Source: Helicobacter japonicus
GTDB lineage: Bacteria > Campylobacterota > Campylobacteria > Campylobacterales > Helicobacteraceae
Length of the DNA stretch: 64,000 bases
Reading direction: 5' to 3'
Assembly (NCBI RefSeq): GCF_000762845.2
Contig: NZ_JRMQ02000005.1
Span: 62,001-126,000 of the forward strand
Shown: positions 9,384-17,722 of the stretch, in pieces
How the letters are laid out: each line of letters opens with the position of its first letter
How positions within the stretch are numbered: the stretch's first letter is position 1
Position numbers and translations under genes: made by a program
Notes under the pieces: model-generated
What the model was told of the DNA's origin: nothing
What the model saw: the letters and a program-made list of their open reading frames with translations, nothing else
Databases searched by the model: none

Positions 9384-10973
9384 TTATTGAGGATTTAAAA
9401 TATCAAGATGCTTATCATAAGCTTGTGTTTGAATACCGAGTAAATGGAGTAAAGTATGAAATATATAATCGTGATTAAGTTCTGTATGTTTTTGAGCCAA
9501 AGCGAGAGCAGGAATCTCACCCCATTGGGTGCTAAACCACATAATTGAGGGGATATGCTTTTGATACTTTGGGGCAAGGGTATAACCTAAGCCTCCGTGC
9601 ATATATTGTCCTAATTCTCCTAGGCTTTCTCCGTGGTCACTTACATACCAAAGCATCGAGCGCATATTTGTTTGCTTTAATGTGTGAATTATTTGTGCCA
9701 AGAACCAATCATTATAGAGAAGTGAATTATCGTAGGCATTGACGATTTCTTCATACGTGCATTTTGAAAGTTCTTTTTGCTTACACGCTGGATTAAAATG
9801 CTCAAAATTTGGAGGATAGCGAAGTGCGTAAGAAGCCCCGTGACTTCCATAGCCGTGTGCGATAATAAAGGTATTTTGCTTTGTTTTTTGTGCATTTTCT
9901 ATAATGTGCTTTATATCAGGGAGCATTATGCCATCAAGGCTATCATTTGGGTAATAAATTGTATGTTTGATGTTTTTGTCGCAGCCTCCTACACATTTAC
10001 CGCCATTATTGCCCAAATACCATACTTCATAGCCGACATCTTGGGCTATATCAAGAATATTATTAGTATAAAGAGATAAATTACGATTTGTGTAGGTTTT
10101 TTGTGTGTAGTGTGTGAGCATACAAGGCACAGAAATAGCTGTAATAACACCACAAGAATAAAAGTCATCAAAACTTATGACATTAAGTGTGCTTGTGTAA
10201 GGATTTGTAGGTTTTGTATAACCATTGAGTGCAAAGTTTGCGCTTCTTGTGCTTTCACCAATGACAAAAAGCACAATTTGTGGAGGGGTATCTTGTGCCA
10301 AGGTCGCATCTTGAGCGACAATAACAGGTTTAAAGTCTCTCTGCTCTACTTGGTTCTGAATATACAATATGCCAGAGCGGATAGGTGCTATGGGATTAAG
10401 CATACCTTCTATATTTTTTTGTGTTTTAAAAATAAAGATAATATCTTTTCCTAAAGTGATATAGCCTAGTGCTATGAGCACACTAAGAATCCCCACAGCA
10501 AGTATTTTTTGTTTGCAAGAAGCAATAAAAGTAGGTTTTTTAATCTTGATAAGACTTAATACAAAGCAGGGTAGAATACCAAATCCTAGCACATAACCCA
10601 TAAAGCCAAAGCTTATCATATCTAAAGCTTCATCAGTATGTGTATTAAATACGCTTTGAATAATATCTTCATTTATGACTATGCCAAGTGAATCCATATA
10701 GAATCCACACACACTGCTAAGGAGTAACACAAATCCTAAGATATATTTGGCACTAAAGCGTAGGCATAAAATTTCAAGTGCAAGTGCAAGTATAAAGATA
10801 TGAATTATTCTTCCATAATAGGTAAGATAGGTAAATTCTACTTGTGTAGCGACTTTATCAAATGTGGTATTAAAGGTGTGGTTAAGGCATAAAGCAATAA
10901 AAGTTGCGACAGCAAGTATAAGTATGTGATAATTGAAATGAAAAAGAGAGTATTTCTTAAAGGATATAAACAT
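9384..10973 (-). CDS. eptA: Phosphoethanolamine transferase (EptA/PmrC family)
   Basis: Inner-membrane enzyme of 529 aa. About five N-terminal membrane helices (residues about 15-190) are followed by a periplasmic sulfatase-fold domain. Metal and catalytic motifs are visible: VIGESTRSANF (zinc-ligand Glu), SCGVITAISVPCML (catalytic Thr equivalent to the second Thr of the usual CGTAT), and SDHGESLG (zinc-ligand Asp-His). Members add phosphoethanolamine to lipid A or core sugars and change cationic peptide resistance. The start is weakly supported because I see no strong ribosome site upstream of 10973. It is downstream of trxA but separated by a hairpin. Confidence 0.9.
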   Translation of the reverse strand: MFISFKKYSLFHFNYHILILAVATFIALCLNHTFNTTFDKVATQVEFTYLTYYGRIIHIFILALALEILCLRFSAKYILGFVLLLSSVCGFYMDSLGIVINEDIIQSVFNTHTDEALDMISFGFMGYVLGFGILPCFVLSLIKIKKPTFIASCKQKILAVGILSVLIALGYITLGKDIIFIFKTQKNIEGMLNPIAPIRSGILYIQNQVEQRDFKPVIVAQDATLAQDTPPQIVLFVIGESTRSANFALNGYTKPTNPYTSTLNVISFDDFYSCGVITAISVPCMLTHYTQKTYTNRNLSLYTNNILDIAQDVGYEVWYLGNNGGKCVGGCDKNIKHTIYYPNDSLDGIMLPDIKHIIENAQKTKQNTFIIAHGYGSHGASYALRYPPNFEHFNPACKQKELSKCTYEEIVNAYDNSLLYNDWFLAQIIHTLKQTNMRSMLWYVSDHGESLGELGQYMHGGLGYTLAPKYQKHIPSIMWFSTQWGEIPALALAQKHTELNHDYIFHTLLHLLGIQTQAYDKHLDILNPQ

Positions 10974-11096
10974 TTTAAAAGCTTAGTAAAATAAAATTAT
11001 TGCTTGTTTTGGCATAATGACAAATACACTTTATGTTTTAGAATCTGTGTGAAACTCTTCGTGTCATTGCTTTTTGTAAGAACGCTACTTGAGTTT

Positions 11097-11130
11097 AATT
11101 TGGAGATTTTGTTGTGAAAATCCCCAAATT
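11097..11130. terminator. 14-bp inverted repeat, likely terminator downstream of trxA
   Basis: AATTTGGAGATTTT and AAAATCCCCAAATT are separated by the 6-base loop GTTGTG, with one A-C mismatch in the stem. It lies between trxA and eptA, both on the minus strand. No strong U-tract follows on either strand, so it could be a weak terminator or an RNA-stability hairpin. Confidence 0.5.
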
Positions 11131-11189
11131 ATAAGATTCAAACTAGTTTCTACACACCAAAATGTGAGAGTGCAATAATGTTTTATATT

Positions 11190-11510
11190 TTAAAGAAGAG
11201 CATCAAGTTTTTCGCGAATAACTTGTTCAGGTTGAGCACCTGTTATTTGATCTTTAACTTCTCCATCTTTAAAAAAGAGTATCGTAGGGATATTTCTAAT
11301 ACCAAATTTCTTTGAAAGTTCAGCTTCATTATCCACATTCACCTTACATACTTTTGCTTTTCCCTCATAATTTTCAGCAAGTTTATCAATCACAGGTGCA
11401 AGCATTTTGCAAGGATTACACCAAGGTGCCCAAAAATCCACTAATGCAACGCCACCACTCATAACCTCCGTGTCAAAGTTGTCGTTACTTAACTCTATAT
11501 ATTTAGCCAT
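11190..11510 (-). CDS. trxA: Thioredoxin with a WCNPC active site
   Basis: Classical 106-residue thioredoxin. It has the N-terminal NFDTEV, the active-site strand VDFWAPWCNPCKML, the cis-proline region IRNIPTILFF and the C-terminal GA(Q)PE segment. It reduces disulfides in cytosolic proteins. The start at 11510 has an AAGGAGC-like site upstream. The CxxC pair is intact, but the usual glycine of WCGPC is asparagine, which could shift the redox potential. The gene stands alone behind a roughly 140 bp AT-rich upstream region. Confidence 0.93.
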   Translation of the reverse strand: MAKYIELSNDNFDTEVMSGGVALVDFWAPWCNPCKMLAPVIDKLAENYEGKAKVCKVNVDNEAELSKKFGIRNIPTILFFKDGEVKDQITGAQPEQVIREKLDALL

Positions 11511-11648
11511 AATAAGCTCCTTATTTTTAGTTTAAACGCCACTAAAGCGCACCTATGCGACATAAAATGACATTTATATACTTATTATACATTGCATTAT
11601 TCAATAAAAAGTTTATTGATTTTAGTTTTTTAAAGTAATCGGCAGGAG

Positions 11649-12584
11649 TTATCTTTTTATTTTGCATAGAATCCGCACTAACAAAAGGCATTTTCTCACA
11701 AAAGTAAAAGGTGTTAAAAGGGTGATTTTAGCATATTTTAAGCGATTGCCATTTGATAAAAATTCTAAATAAAGTGTTGAGACCGAAAGAATAATGCGGT
11801 TTTTTGTCAATATATGTGTAAAAAGTCGTTCAATATTTAACTCTCTTTTGTAAAGGTAGTGTAGGTCAAAATGTTTGCCATAATGATTGTTTGATTGATG
11901 TATGCGGTATATAATGCCATAAAAATCTAAGTGATAGATACACGCTCCAACTAAACTTGCACCCCAAATAATACAATCATCAGCACGAATTTTCCATTCT
12001 TGCTCTAGTTCTAGAGGCAAAATATGAGCAAGAGTATTTGTGCGTATGCTTATCGTGGAGGTAGAATGCCCTAAATAATCTTTCAAAAAGTATGAGCGAA
12101 ACAAACTAAAACCAAGAGGACCATTTGGATGTGGGCTTTGTTTGAAATAATATTTATCATTTTGTAAGTATTCTACATTGCAAAAAGCCATATCAATATG
12201 TGGATTTGCAAGATACATTTGAACGCATTTTATTATATAATCAGGCTTCATCATATCATCAGCGTCCATAAAAAATATAATTTCTTCATTTTTTATTGCT
12301 TGAAAAGCAGTATTAAAACTTCCTAATTGCCCTTTATTTTCTTGTGTAATGAGATGAATATTACTTAATCCCTGTCGTTTGCAAAAAGTTTGAATAACTT
12401 GAGTTGAATTATCCTTGCTCCCATCATCTACAACAATAATTGTAAGATATGGATAATTTTGTGCGAGTATAGATTCTAAGCAAGAGGTGATAAAGGATTC
12501 ATAATTATAGCAGCTCACAATAACACCAACATAAGGGAGTTTTATCTCTTGTAATTTTTCTGTATGAGGCGTATTATTTGACAT
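11649..12584 (-). CDS. GT2-family glycosyltransferase
   Basis: A 311-residue GT-A protein. The nucleotide-sugar binding N-terminus (VIVSCYNYESFI...SILAQNYPYLTIIVVDDGSKDNS) and the metal-binding DxD equivalent (FFMDADDMMKPDYI) are clear. A C-terminal membrane-associating segment is rich in basic and hydrophobic residues. The start overlaps the end of the radical SAM gene by 11 bp, with GGAGA as ribosome site, so the two are probably translationally coupled. It likely adds a sugar to LPS or another surface glycan; donor and acceptor cannot be read from sequence. Confidence 0.85.
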   Translation of the reverse strand: MSNNTPHTEKLQEIKLPYVGVIVSCYNYESFITSCLESILAQNYPYLTIIVVDDGSKDNSTQVIQTFCKRQGLSNIHLITQENKGQLGSFNTAFQAIKNEEIIFFMDADDMMKPDYIIKCVQMYLANPHIDMAFCNVEYLQNDKYYFKQSPHPNGPLGFSLFRSYFLKDYLGHSTSTISIRTNTLAHILPLELEQEWKIRADDCIIWGASLVGACIYHLDFYGIIYRIHQSNNHYGKHFDLHYLYKRELNIERLFTHILTKNRIILSVSTLYLEFLSNGNRLKYAKITLLTPFTFVRKCLLLVRILCKIKR

Positions 12585-14051
12585 TAAGAGTCTCCATTTG
12601 CCTTTTTATTTCTTTTTTCTCTTCTTCATCAAAAAACCATTCAAATTCTTGTTGTTCAATAACTTTATATTGATGTTGTGTGTAGTATGTGGGGTCATAA
12701 ATTTGACATTTATTGCCTTGTGGGGTGAGAATTTCAATGGGTTTAATAGCATTGCTACCAAACTCATCTATAAAATCCCTATAGAATCCATCACAAATAT
12801 GCGAAATGGAGCAATCTAAACATTTTTTATGGTATATTTTATGAGAGGAGACTTTTGCCATAATTTTTGATTGTTCAATATAGAATGCTTCCATTTTACT
12901 TATGCCCCCCCCCATTTATATAAGCTTCATCAATATCTGGTGTATAAAAGCGTATTTTTTTGAGTATAGGTTTTTGATAGGGGAGATATTTTTTATAATT
13001 TTTAGGAATAAAAAAGCCAAAAAATGGTTTTATAAGTGAGCGTAACCACCATAATTTTTCTTGTAGTGATTTTTCACGATAAAATTTAGAAAATTTAATA
13101 CGAGAGAGATAATATACACTTTTTCTTTTTTCAATAGATTCTTTTGCTCTTCTTTGAGCTGGTCTGTCTATCCATAGACGAGAGCTTATCTCCCATTCGT
13201 GATTGTCATATATCATCTGGAGGCTATTTTGAATATTTTTACGATATTTTTCACCTATCACACAAAAGGGTAAAAAACGAATATTTACTTCAATATTTTG
13301 ACTTTCTAAAATCTCTACACATTGTTCTAACTTCTCTCCTATAATATCATAATAGGGGATTTTGTGTGTATCACGTAAGATTTTTTGATCGCCTGTGTTG
13401 TTATAAGCTAGAAAATTAACAGCCCTTGCTTTATATGTAATGGCAAGATTTATAATTTGTTCTAAATCATTAATGATTTCATTAGAAAGCACTGCATTGA
13501 CACGGATAGGAATCTCAAGTTGTTTTAAATTTTCTAAAGCTTGTATTTGCTTTTCAAATGCGCCTTTTTTACCTACTACTTTGTCATAATTTTCACCAAT
13601 GCCGTGGAGAGATACCAAAAAGTCATAAACACCTGCTTCTTTAAATTTCAAACAATGCTTAAAATTTGCAAGTGATATAAGATTTGTGATTAAAGTTGGT
13701 TTGAGATTAATGCTATTGCAATATGTTATAAGTTCAAAAATATGCGGATAAATAGTGGGCTCACCACCTTGAATATCAATACTATTTAAGCCATATTCTT
13801 GTGCGAAGATTCTACAAATTTCTTGAGCTTTTTCTAGACTAAAAAATGCGTGTTCAGGGTGATTTTTATCAGCAATGCGTTCGGCAAAATAACAAAAATA
13901 GCAATTGAGATTGCAAGTTTGACCAAGCCAAATGACACCGCGTCTTGTAGGGAGTTTTTTTGTTGTGAGGACAAAATGTTTGGAAGTGATTTTAAGGTTA
14001 GAGGATGTTTTTAGTGTATCCCCCCCCCCCGTATATTCTTGCTGTATCCAT
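12574..14051 (-). CDS. Phase-variable radical SAM protein with SPASM-like tail (currently out of frame)
   Basis: One gene interrupted by two poly-G tracts. The ATG at 14049-14051 follows AAGGAG. Seven codons later comes an 11-G tract; as read this frame stops about 10 codons beyond it. With 10 Gs the frame opens into a radical SAM domain: cluster motif CNLNCYFC, IQGGEPTIYPH, then a TIM-barrel-like stretch to about base 12914. A second tract of 9 Gs then forces a stop at 12896. With 8 Gs the frame continues into a 113-residue tail with KKCLDCSISHICDG, resembling a SPASM auxiliary-cluster binder. Both tracts losing one G would give about 491 aa. The substrate is unknown; the linked glycosyltransferase suggests surface glycan or peptide modification. 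Homopolymer miscalls are possible. Confidence 0.75.
12905..12913. repeat. Poly-C tract (C9; G9 on the coding strand) inside the radical SAM gene
   Basis: Nine consecutive C on the plus strand, near the end of the radical SAM domain. The present length ends the protein at NGGGHK; one G fewer fuses the cysteine-bearing tail. Such tracts change length by slipped-strand mispairing in Helicobacter and Campylobacter. Confidence 0.85.
14020..14030. repeat. Poly-C tract (C11; G11 on the coding strand) at codon 8 of the radical SAM gene
   Basis: Eleven consecutive C on the plus strand. The upstream ATG frame needs 10 (or 7, 13) Gs to enter the radical SAM reading frame, so the read length corresponds to OFF. 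Confidence 0.88.
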
Positions 14052-14073
14052 TGAATGCTCCTTAAATATTATA

Positions 14074-14106
14074 AAAAGGATAATTCTATCATAAAATTAT
14101 CCTTTT
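14074..14106. terminator. 12-bp inverted repeat between rmuC and the radical SAM gene
   Basis: AAAAGGATAATT and AATTATCCTTTT are perfect arms around a 9-base loop. T-runs follow on both strands (TTTTT on the minus strand), as in a bidirectional intrinsic terminator ending rmuC. It lies only 23 bases before the radical SAM start codon, leaving little room for a separate promoter. Confidence 0.7.
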
Positions 14107-14166
14107 ATTGCAGATATTTTTAAGCATAGAATCTTAGTCGTCCTTTTTGTTTTATCACCTAAGGCA

Positions 14167-15564
14167 TTAATTTTCATTGTTATTGCCAAGCGTATAATTT
14201 GTATTTATAGAATCTGAAAGTGTTTGGGTCTCTGCTCCCCTAAGCAGATTATGAATATTTTTACTTGTATTGGCAATGCCTTGTTTTCCATTATATTTAG
14301 TCATTACATCATCATAAGTTTTTTTCATCGTATCAATGTTGCGTCCAAGTTGTTCTAGCACATTTTCAAATTTTTCAATACGTTCAAAAAGTTTTTTAAT
14401 TTCACTAAATATTTTATTGATATTTTTATCACGATATTCAATCTGCCATAAATTATGGATAATTTTTAGCACTGCCATAATTGTAGTAGGCGATACTAGC
14501 ACTACACCTTTTTGATATGCCCTATCATAAAGCGTAGAATCATATTGCATTGCTTCTAAAAATGCTCCCTCAATAGGAATAAACATTAGCACAAAATCAA
14601 GTTTTTGTCCTTGTAAATATTGCTGATAATTTTTAGCACTCAAATTGCTAAAATGCGTTTGTATGGAGTGTGCTAATTCTTTTTGCGCGCTTAATTTTTG
14701 TATTTCGTTTTCTGCATTGCATAATTTTTCGTATGCTATAAGTGAAGTTTTAGAATCTACAATCACGCATCGTTGTTCATTGCCACTTTTGGGTAATTTT
14801 ACAATCGCATCAGGACGGAGCATTTGTGCTTCATCATTACGCATACTCGTTTGCAATTCATATTCTCGTCCTTCTTGCAGACCGCTATTTTCAAATACAC
14901 GCTGCAAGATGATTTCACCCCAATTTCCTTGTGTTTTATTTCCACCTTTGAGAGCATTTGTGAGATTATGCGCATCATTTGAGAGCTGCATATTGAGTTT
15001 GCTTAATTGCTCAATTTGTGTTTGTAAGGCAGTATGTTGTGTGAGTGTAGAGGTATGATTATCATTGAGCTGCTTGGTGAATCTTGTGATTTCTTCTCGC
15101 AAAGGTTGGAGTGAGAGGAGTTGCATTTGATTAAAGCTTTGGGTATTTTGACGCAAAATATCTGCACTTATGGCTTTAAAGGCATTTTTTAACTCTTCCT
15201 CTTTTTTGTTATTTTCGGTTTGAGTGAGAGTGTATTGCTCTTGTAGTTTATGCAAAATATCTTGTGAATGTGCCTTTTCTGCTATAAGTCGCTCTTCATA
15301 ATGTGCTTTTTCTTCTTTGGAGCGAAGTTCAAAATTTTCCTGCAAGTCTTTTATTCTTTGTGTAAAGGTAGATTCCATAGATTGCATAGTGCCTTTAGAT
15401 TCAGCAAGAGTAACTGACAAGCTTTGGTTTTCTAGTCTTTGCTTTTCTAATTTCTCATTAAAGGTGGATTCTAAATTTTTGATAACTCTTTTTTGCCATA
15501 GCCATACACCCACAGCTCCACATACTATCCCTACAAAAGCACTTAAAATAATCTCAATTTCCAC
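14167..15564 (-). CDS. rmuC: RmuC family DNA recombination protein
   Basis: A 465-482 residue protein with an N-terminal membrane helix (IEIILSAFVGIVCGAVGVWLW), a long coiled coil (roughly residues 30-200) and a C-terminal nuclease-like domain. RmuC landmarks are visible: GNWGEIILQRVFENSGLQEGREY, LRPDAIVKLP, VIVDSKTSLIAYEKL, FVLMFIPIEGAFLEA, and VVLVSPTTIMAVLKIIHNLWQ. Members limit inversion at short inverted repeats. I prefer the GTG at 15564, preceded by a GGGGA-like site and overlapping the moaC stop by 11 bp; an ATG at 15615 is also in frame. Confidence 0.9.
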   Translation of the reverse strand: MEIEIILSAFVGIVCGAVGVWLWQKRVIKNLESTFNEKLEKQRLENQSLSVTLAESKGTMQSMESTFTQRIKDLQENFELRSKEEKAHYEERLIAEKAHSQDILHKLQEQYTLTQTENNKKEEELKNAFKAISADILRQNTQSFNQMQLLSLQPLREEITRFTKQLNDNHTSTLTQHTALQTQIEQLSKLNMQLSNDAHNLTNALKGGNKTQGNWGEIILQRVFENSGLQEGREYELQTSMRNDEAQMLRPDAIVKLPKSGNEQRCVIVDSKTSLIAYEKLCNAENEIQKLSAQKELAHSIQTHFSNLSAKNYQQYLQGQKLDFVLMFIPIEGAFLEAMQYDSTLYDRAYQKGVVLVSPTTIMAVLKIIHNLWQIEYRDKNINKIFSEIKKLFERIEKFENVLEQLGRNIDTMKKTYDDVMTKYNGKQGIANTSKNIHNLLRGAETQTLSDSINTNYTLGNNNEN

Positions 15565-16030
15565 GATGATATTCCCCACTTTTGCCACCGCTTTTTGATT
15601 GTAAGCAAATATCACTTATAACCATAGACCTATCAATAGCCTTTAGCATATCATAGATTGTCAAAAGCCCGATACTCACGCCAGTGAGTGCTTCCATTTC
15701 TACACCTGTTTTACCCTCACATTTGACTAAAACACCAAGCGTGATAGAGTGTTTAGCAGGATTTGGGGTTATATCCACATTGATTTTATTTATCATAAGC
15801 GGGTGGCACATAGGGATAATCTCACTTGTTTTTTTGCTCCCCATAATCGCAGCAATAATGGCTGTTTGAGTAATAGGACCTTTTTTCCCTGTGTGATTTA
15901 TGGCGGATTCAAAGGCTTGCTCACTCATTGAGATAACGCCACTTGCATAAGCTTCACGTGTAGTGATATGCTTATCACTCACATCAACCATTGTTGGATT
16001 ATTTTGTTTATTGAGATGAGTAAGTTGCAT
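15554..16030 (-). CDS. moaC: Cyclic pyranopterin monophosphate synthase
   Basis: Full-length MoaC (158 aa). The motifs MVDVSDK, IPMCHPL, GVEMEALTGVS and YDMLKAIDR include the active-site residues. It converts the MoaA product into cyclic pyranopterin monophosphate in molybdenum cofactor synthesis. It is separated from the rest of the moa/mog genes here by the ankyrin-Fic island; the corresponding H. pylori genes (HP0798, HP0799) are adjacent. A 13-bp inverted repeat lies just upstream of its start. Confidence 0.96.
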   Translation of the reverse strand: MQLTHLNKQNNPTMVDVSDKHITTREAYASGVISMSEQAFESAINHTGKKGPITQTAIIAAIMGSKKTSEIIPMCHPLMINKINVDITPNPAKHSITLGVLVKCEGKTGVEMEALTGVSIGLLTIYDMLKAIDRSMVISDICLQSKSGGKSGEYHRGN

Positions 16031-16080
16031 ATTGTTCCTTAAAATTAAAGTTTATAAAACCTCGTAGCATTATATCAATT

Positions 16081-16123
16081 TTGGCTTATATCACTTATAT
16101 ATTTTAACTTTGATATAAGCTAA
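16081..16123. repeat. 13-bp inverted repeat in the moaC / ankyrin-Fic intergenic region
   Basis: TTGGCTTATATCA and TGATATAAGCTAA pair over 13 bp (one G-T wobble) around a 17-base AT spacer. It lies between divergent moaC and the ankyrin-Fic island, about 50 bp from the moaC start. The long spacer and position suit an operator for a dimeric regulator more than a terminator. This is inference. Confidence 0.45.
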
Positions 16124-16139
16124 ATAACTTTAGTATTAC

Positions 16140-16153
16140 AAAAAAAAAAAAAA
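16140..16153. repeat. Poly-A tract (A14) upstream of the ankyrin-Fic island
   Basis: Fourteen consecutive A directly after the inverted repeat. Homopolymers in promoter regions can alter spacing and expression through slippage in Helicobacter; whether this one does is unknown. Confidence 0.6.
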
Positions 16154-16207
16154 TAACCTTAATTATGACAAAGGAGACATAAATGAATAAATGGGGAAAT
16201 TGAGGCA

Positions 16208-16393
16208 ATGAAGTTAAGGCAAAGAAATGCTCTTGAGAGCGAATTAGTTGCACTCGTTTTAACAAATGATGTGGAAAAGGTAAAAGAGTTTTTACAAATT
16301 GCTGTTTGTGCAATTTGTATCGCAAAACATATTAGAGTTACAGGAGAAAAAATATGGAAAAAACAAGATTTGCAGAATTACTTAAGGCACTAG
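16208..16393 (+). CDS. Small ORF, probable degenerate ankyrin-protein fragment
   Basis: 61 codons after a TGAGG-like site. The first 30 residues (ALESELVALVLTNDVEKVKEF) resemble the start of the next gene (RFAELLKALEDGDVNKLQIF), suggesting a duplicated ankyrin N-terminus. The remaining residues do not look ankyrin-like, and the last part contains the ribosome site (AGGAG) and start of the next gene. It could be a leftover of a duplicated gene or not translated at all. Confidence 0.3.
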   Translation: MKLRQRNALESELVALVLTNDVEKVKEFLQIAVCAICIAKHIRVTGEKIWKKQDLQNYLRH

Positions 16394-17091
16394 AAGATGG
16401 TGATGTGAACAAACTTCAAATCTTTCTTGTTGATAGTGAAGGTATTGATACGCAAGATGAAGATGGCAATACACTACTCCACCACGCAGCAAGACTAAAT
16501 AGTGAAGGAGGGGTTGCGATGCTTATTGATGCAAATCCCTTTATCCGCAATAATGAGGGTAAAACACCTTTTAATATAGCCTATGAAAATGATAATGCTT
16601 ATATAGCTAAAATGATTGATAGCGTTAGAGATAGGTGGCAAGAAAAACACGGCAAATATGAAGAAAAGGAAGAAATGGAAGTTCCATTTTTCTTAACGGA
16701 TACAAAAGATTCTATTTTAAAGCAATTTCAAGAACAAAATATTAGTGATGAGAGTTTGCTAGATACAGAATCTGGCAATGGGCAAGTTGTGCTATATTCT
16801 GTTCTTAATGCGTGGAAGTTTGATTTTATCAATGAGAAAATGCCACCTGTGGTAGAAATTTTGATAGATAAAGCCGGAGATGTTGAAGCAGTTATAGAGG
16901 GTTTTGATAGCTATATGGAGCAATGGGAAAATGAGATTTGGGACGAACCTGCAGTATATGCAGAGAATGAAGATGGCGAAGATGATTATCGCTATGAGAC
17001 TGACCCAGATGAGTGGATAAGAGAGATAATGCCTATTGAGGAATGGGAGGAGCTAAAAGAGCAAATGCGAGCCTATGCAACTAAGAAATAA
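16354..17091 (+). CDS. Ankyrin-repeat protein with acidic C-terminus, coupled to Fic
   Basis: A 245-residue protein behind an AGGAG site. Residues about 5-95 form two to three ankyrin repeats (DEDGNTLLHHAARLNSEGGVAMLIDA; NEGKTPFNIAYENDN). A central region of unknown type follows. The last about 55 residues are strongly acidic (EDGEDDYRYETDPDEW). The stop lies 17 bases inside the fic gene, so the two are translationally coupled. The partner role (inhibitor, chaperone or target adaptor of Fic) is inference. I find no [ST]xxxE[GN] Fic-inhibitor motif in it. There is no signal peptide, so it is presumably cytosolic. Confidence 0.75.
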   Translation: MEKTRFAELLKALEDGDVNKLQIFLVDSEGIDTQDEDGNTLLHHAARLNSEGGVAMLIDANPFIRNNEGKTPFNIAYENDNAYIAKMIDSVRDRWQEKHGKYEEKEEMEVPFFLTDTKDSILKQFQEQNISDESLLDTESGNGQVVLYSVLNAWKFDFINEKMPPVVEILIDKAGDVEAVIEGFDSYMEQWENEIWDEPAVYAENEDGEDDYRYETDPDEWIREIMPIEEWEELKEQMRAYATKK

Positions 17092-17719
17092 CAACGACTT
17101 TGATAGCCTTATAGTTCATAATAAACTTGGGTTATTAGGTGAAGCATTAGAGCTGAAAATGCGAGAGCTAACGCAGTTTAGAATTTTGGAGTTAAAGTCT
17201 AATACTCGCTTTTGGAATTTCGATAATTTTGATTATGCGCAATATAAACATATCCATTTATATGTCTTTCAAGATATTTTTGAATGGGCGGGGCAAGATA
17301 GATATGAGCTAGGATTTAGCGGTAAGTTTAGCAAATATATTATTCAATTTTGTCGCGGAGATGAGATTTCAAGCTATGCAGATTCGATATTTTCTACACT
17401 TGAATTTAAGAATCTAAATACCAAAGATTTTAGCCAAACACACATTGAATCTATGCAATCTCAAAGAGATTATACATATCAAAAAATGATAGCTAAAAAA
17501 TTAGCAAGTCTTTGGGCTAGGCTTAATTTCTTGCACCCATTTCGCGAGGGTAATGGCAGAGTTTCAAGGCTATTTTTAGAAATGTTTGCTCAAACATTAC
17601 ATATTAAATTTGATATAGAGAATATAGAGAGAAGAAAGCAAGTTATTGCACTTAATAGGTCGATGAGAGGCAATTTACAAAGCCTTGAAGAGCTAGTCTT
17701 TATGAATCTAGAAATTTAG
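17075..17719 (+). CDS. fic: Fic-domain AMP-transferase
   Basis: A 214-residue Fic protein with the complete catalytic motif HPFREGNGRVSR (about residues 153-164). The preceding helices match the class I 'cell filamentation' layout: HNKLGLLGEALELKMRELTQFR, then IHLYVFQDIFEWAGQDR. The histidine, acidic residue, GNG and both arginines are intact, so it should transfer a nucleotide to a target hydroxyl. I see no inhibitory [ST]xxxE[GN] helix at either end, as expected for a class I enzyme needing a separate antitoxin. No typical VbhA-like antitoxin is adjacent; the overlapping ankyrin gene is the candidate partner. Confidence 0.9.
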   Translation: MQLRNNNDFDSLIVHNKLGLLGEALELKMRELTQFRILELKSNTRFWNFDNFDYAQYKHIHLYVFQDIFEWAGQDRYELGFSGKFSKYIIQFCRGDEISSYADSIFSTLEFKNLNTKDFSQTHIESMQSQRDYTYQKMIAKKLASLWARLNFLHPFREGNGRVSRLFLEMFAQTLHIKFDIENIERRKQVIALNRSMRGNLQSLEELVFMNLEI

Positions 17720-17722
17720 ATT

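Noticed and set aside
12574-12915. Independent 113-residue gene starting at the poly-G tract
   Set aside because: Its ATG is formed by AAT-GGG at the tract and lacks a ribosome site. The cysteine pattern fits the tail of the radical SAM protein better.
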